A stretch of 64,000 bases of DNA from Pseudomonadota bacterium. GTDB taxonomy: Bacteria; Pseudomonadota; Alphaproteobacteria; Rhizobiales; Hyphomicrobiaceae. Positions 63,877 through 64,000 of the stretch are shown here, piece by piece; within the stretch, counting starts at the first letter, position 1; every line of letters begins with the position of its first letter. The position numbers and the translations under genes are program-made. The DNA lies in contig JAEZRM010000024.1 of assembly GCA_023412805.1 (NCBI GenBank), positions 1-64,000 of the forward strand, read 5' to 3'. The notes below the pieces were generated by a model. That model was not told where the DNA came from. It saw only the letters and a list, made by a program, of their open reading frames with translations, and made no database searches.

Positions 63877-64000
63877 TCACACTGTCGGCCGAACCTCGAA
63901 GCCCGGTGCCGCAACCTCATCCTCCGCCAGCACCTCGACGCGGTCGACGCGCGCGGCAGGCGGGCCGGATTTGCAGCGCGTGATGATCTCATCGATCGCA
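63877..64000 (-). CDS. C-terminal end of an unidentified gene, cut by the window edge
   Basis: About 40 residues in an open frame ending at a TGA (63877-63879). The tail (RVDRVEVLAEDEVAAPGFEV then RPTV) has normal host codon use, with GC in third positions, supporting a real coding end. Not recognised from so short a piece. Directly beyond its stop lie two hairpins. Confidence 0.5.
   Translation of the reverse strand, partial: AIDEIITRCKSGPPAARVDRVEVLAEDEVAAPGFEVRPTV

Overview
The window looks like a GC-rich alphaproteobacterial chromosome, most probably from the Hyphomicrobiales (Rhizobiales). Supporting points are a nuoN-birA-RNase J run, an alphaproteobacterial type of LexA box (direct GAAC/GTTC repeats with 7-base spacing), intergenic hairpins like those common in rhizobia, a methylsuccinyl-CoA dehydrogenase of the ethylmalonyl-CoA pathway, and the general protein flavour. 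Genus is not called.

Bases 1 to about 5,985 are accessory DNA. The left edge carries the start of an IS1182-type transposase running off the window. Then come a family 4 glycosyltransferase and an amylo-alpha-1,6-glucosidase, about 660 bases without a gene, and a tyrosine integrase killed by one in-frame TAA. The integrase lies just downstream of a severed tRNA-Gly(TCC): only its first 41 bases survive, and host chromosome begins there. This reads as the decayed end of an integrated island.

From 6,026 to 35,330 the window holds mixed core and housekeeping genes. On the minus strand: propionyl-CoA carboxylase beta, a DUF2750-like protein, an Mrp/ApbC iron-sulfur carrier fused to a DUF971 domain, a branched-chain amino acid binding protein, a patatin-like lipase, and uvrC followed by a three-gene iron/cobalamin-type ABC importer. 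Then come SelO, three MFS transporters with a small monooxygenase-like protein, a Kef-type antiporter, methylsuccinyl-CoA dehydrogenase, a DM13 membrane protein, a YbdK-type ligase, a YrbL-like protein, an unaccompanied RND adaptor, an old yellow enzyme and an FAH-family hydrolase.

35,495-47,940 is one long plus-strand run: nuoG, H, I, J, a small unknown membrane ORF, nuoK, L, M, N, then birA and rnj. It encodes the membrane arm of respiratory complex I plus NuoG and NuoI. nuoA-F are not in front of nuoG, so the locus is split. It ends at a hairpin facing a convergent gene for a tandem AAA+ ATPase of unknown role.

50,239-64,000 carries carbonic anhydrase, a CAP-domain protein, two methyltransferase-like proteins, a Cys/Met-metabolism PLP enzyme, SufE, MarR, AidB-type acyl-CoA dehydrogenase, LexA with a double SOS box, HMG-CoA-lyase-like enzyme, a class I fumarase alpha subunit without its beta partner, CutA, NAD kinase, a MaoC hydratase and a CitE-like lyase. 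A partial minus-strand gene closes the window. Several enzymes (PccB, methylsuccinyl-CoA dehydrogenase, MaoC, CitE-like lyase) fit acyl-CoA carbon assimilation, although they are scattered.

All family calls come from reading the protein sequences; no database search was run.
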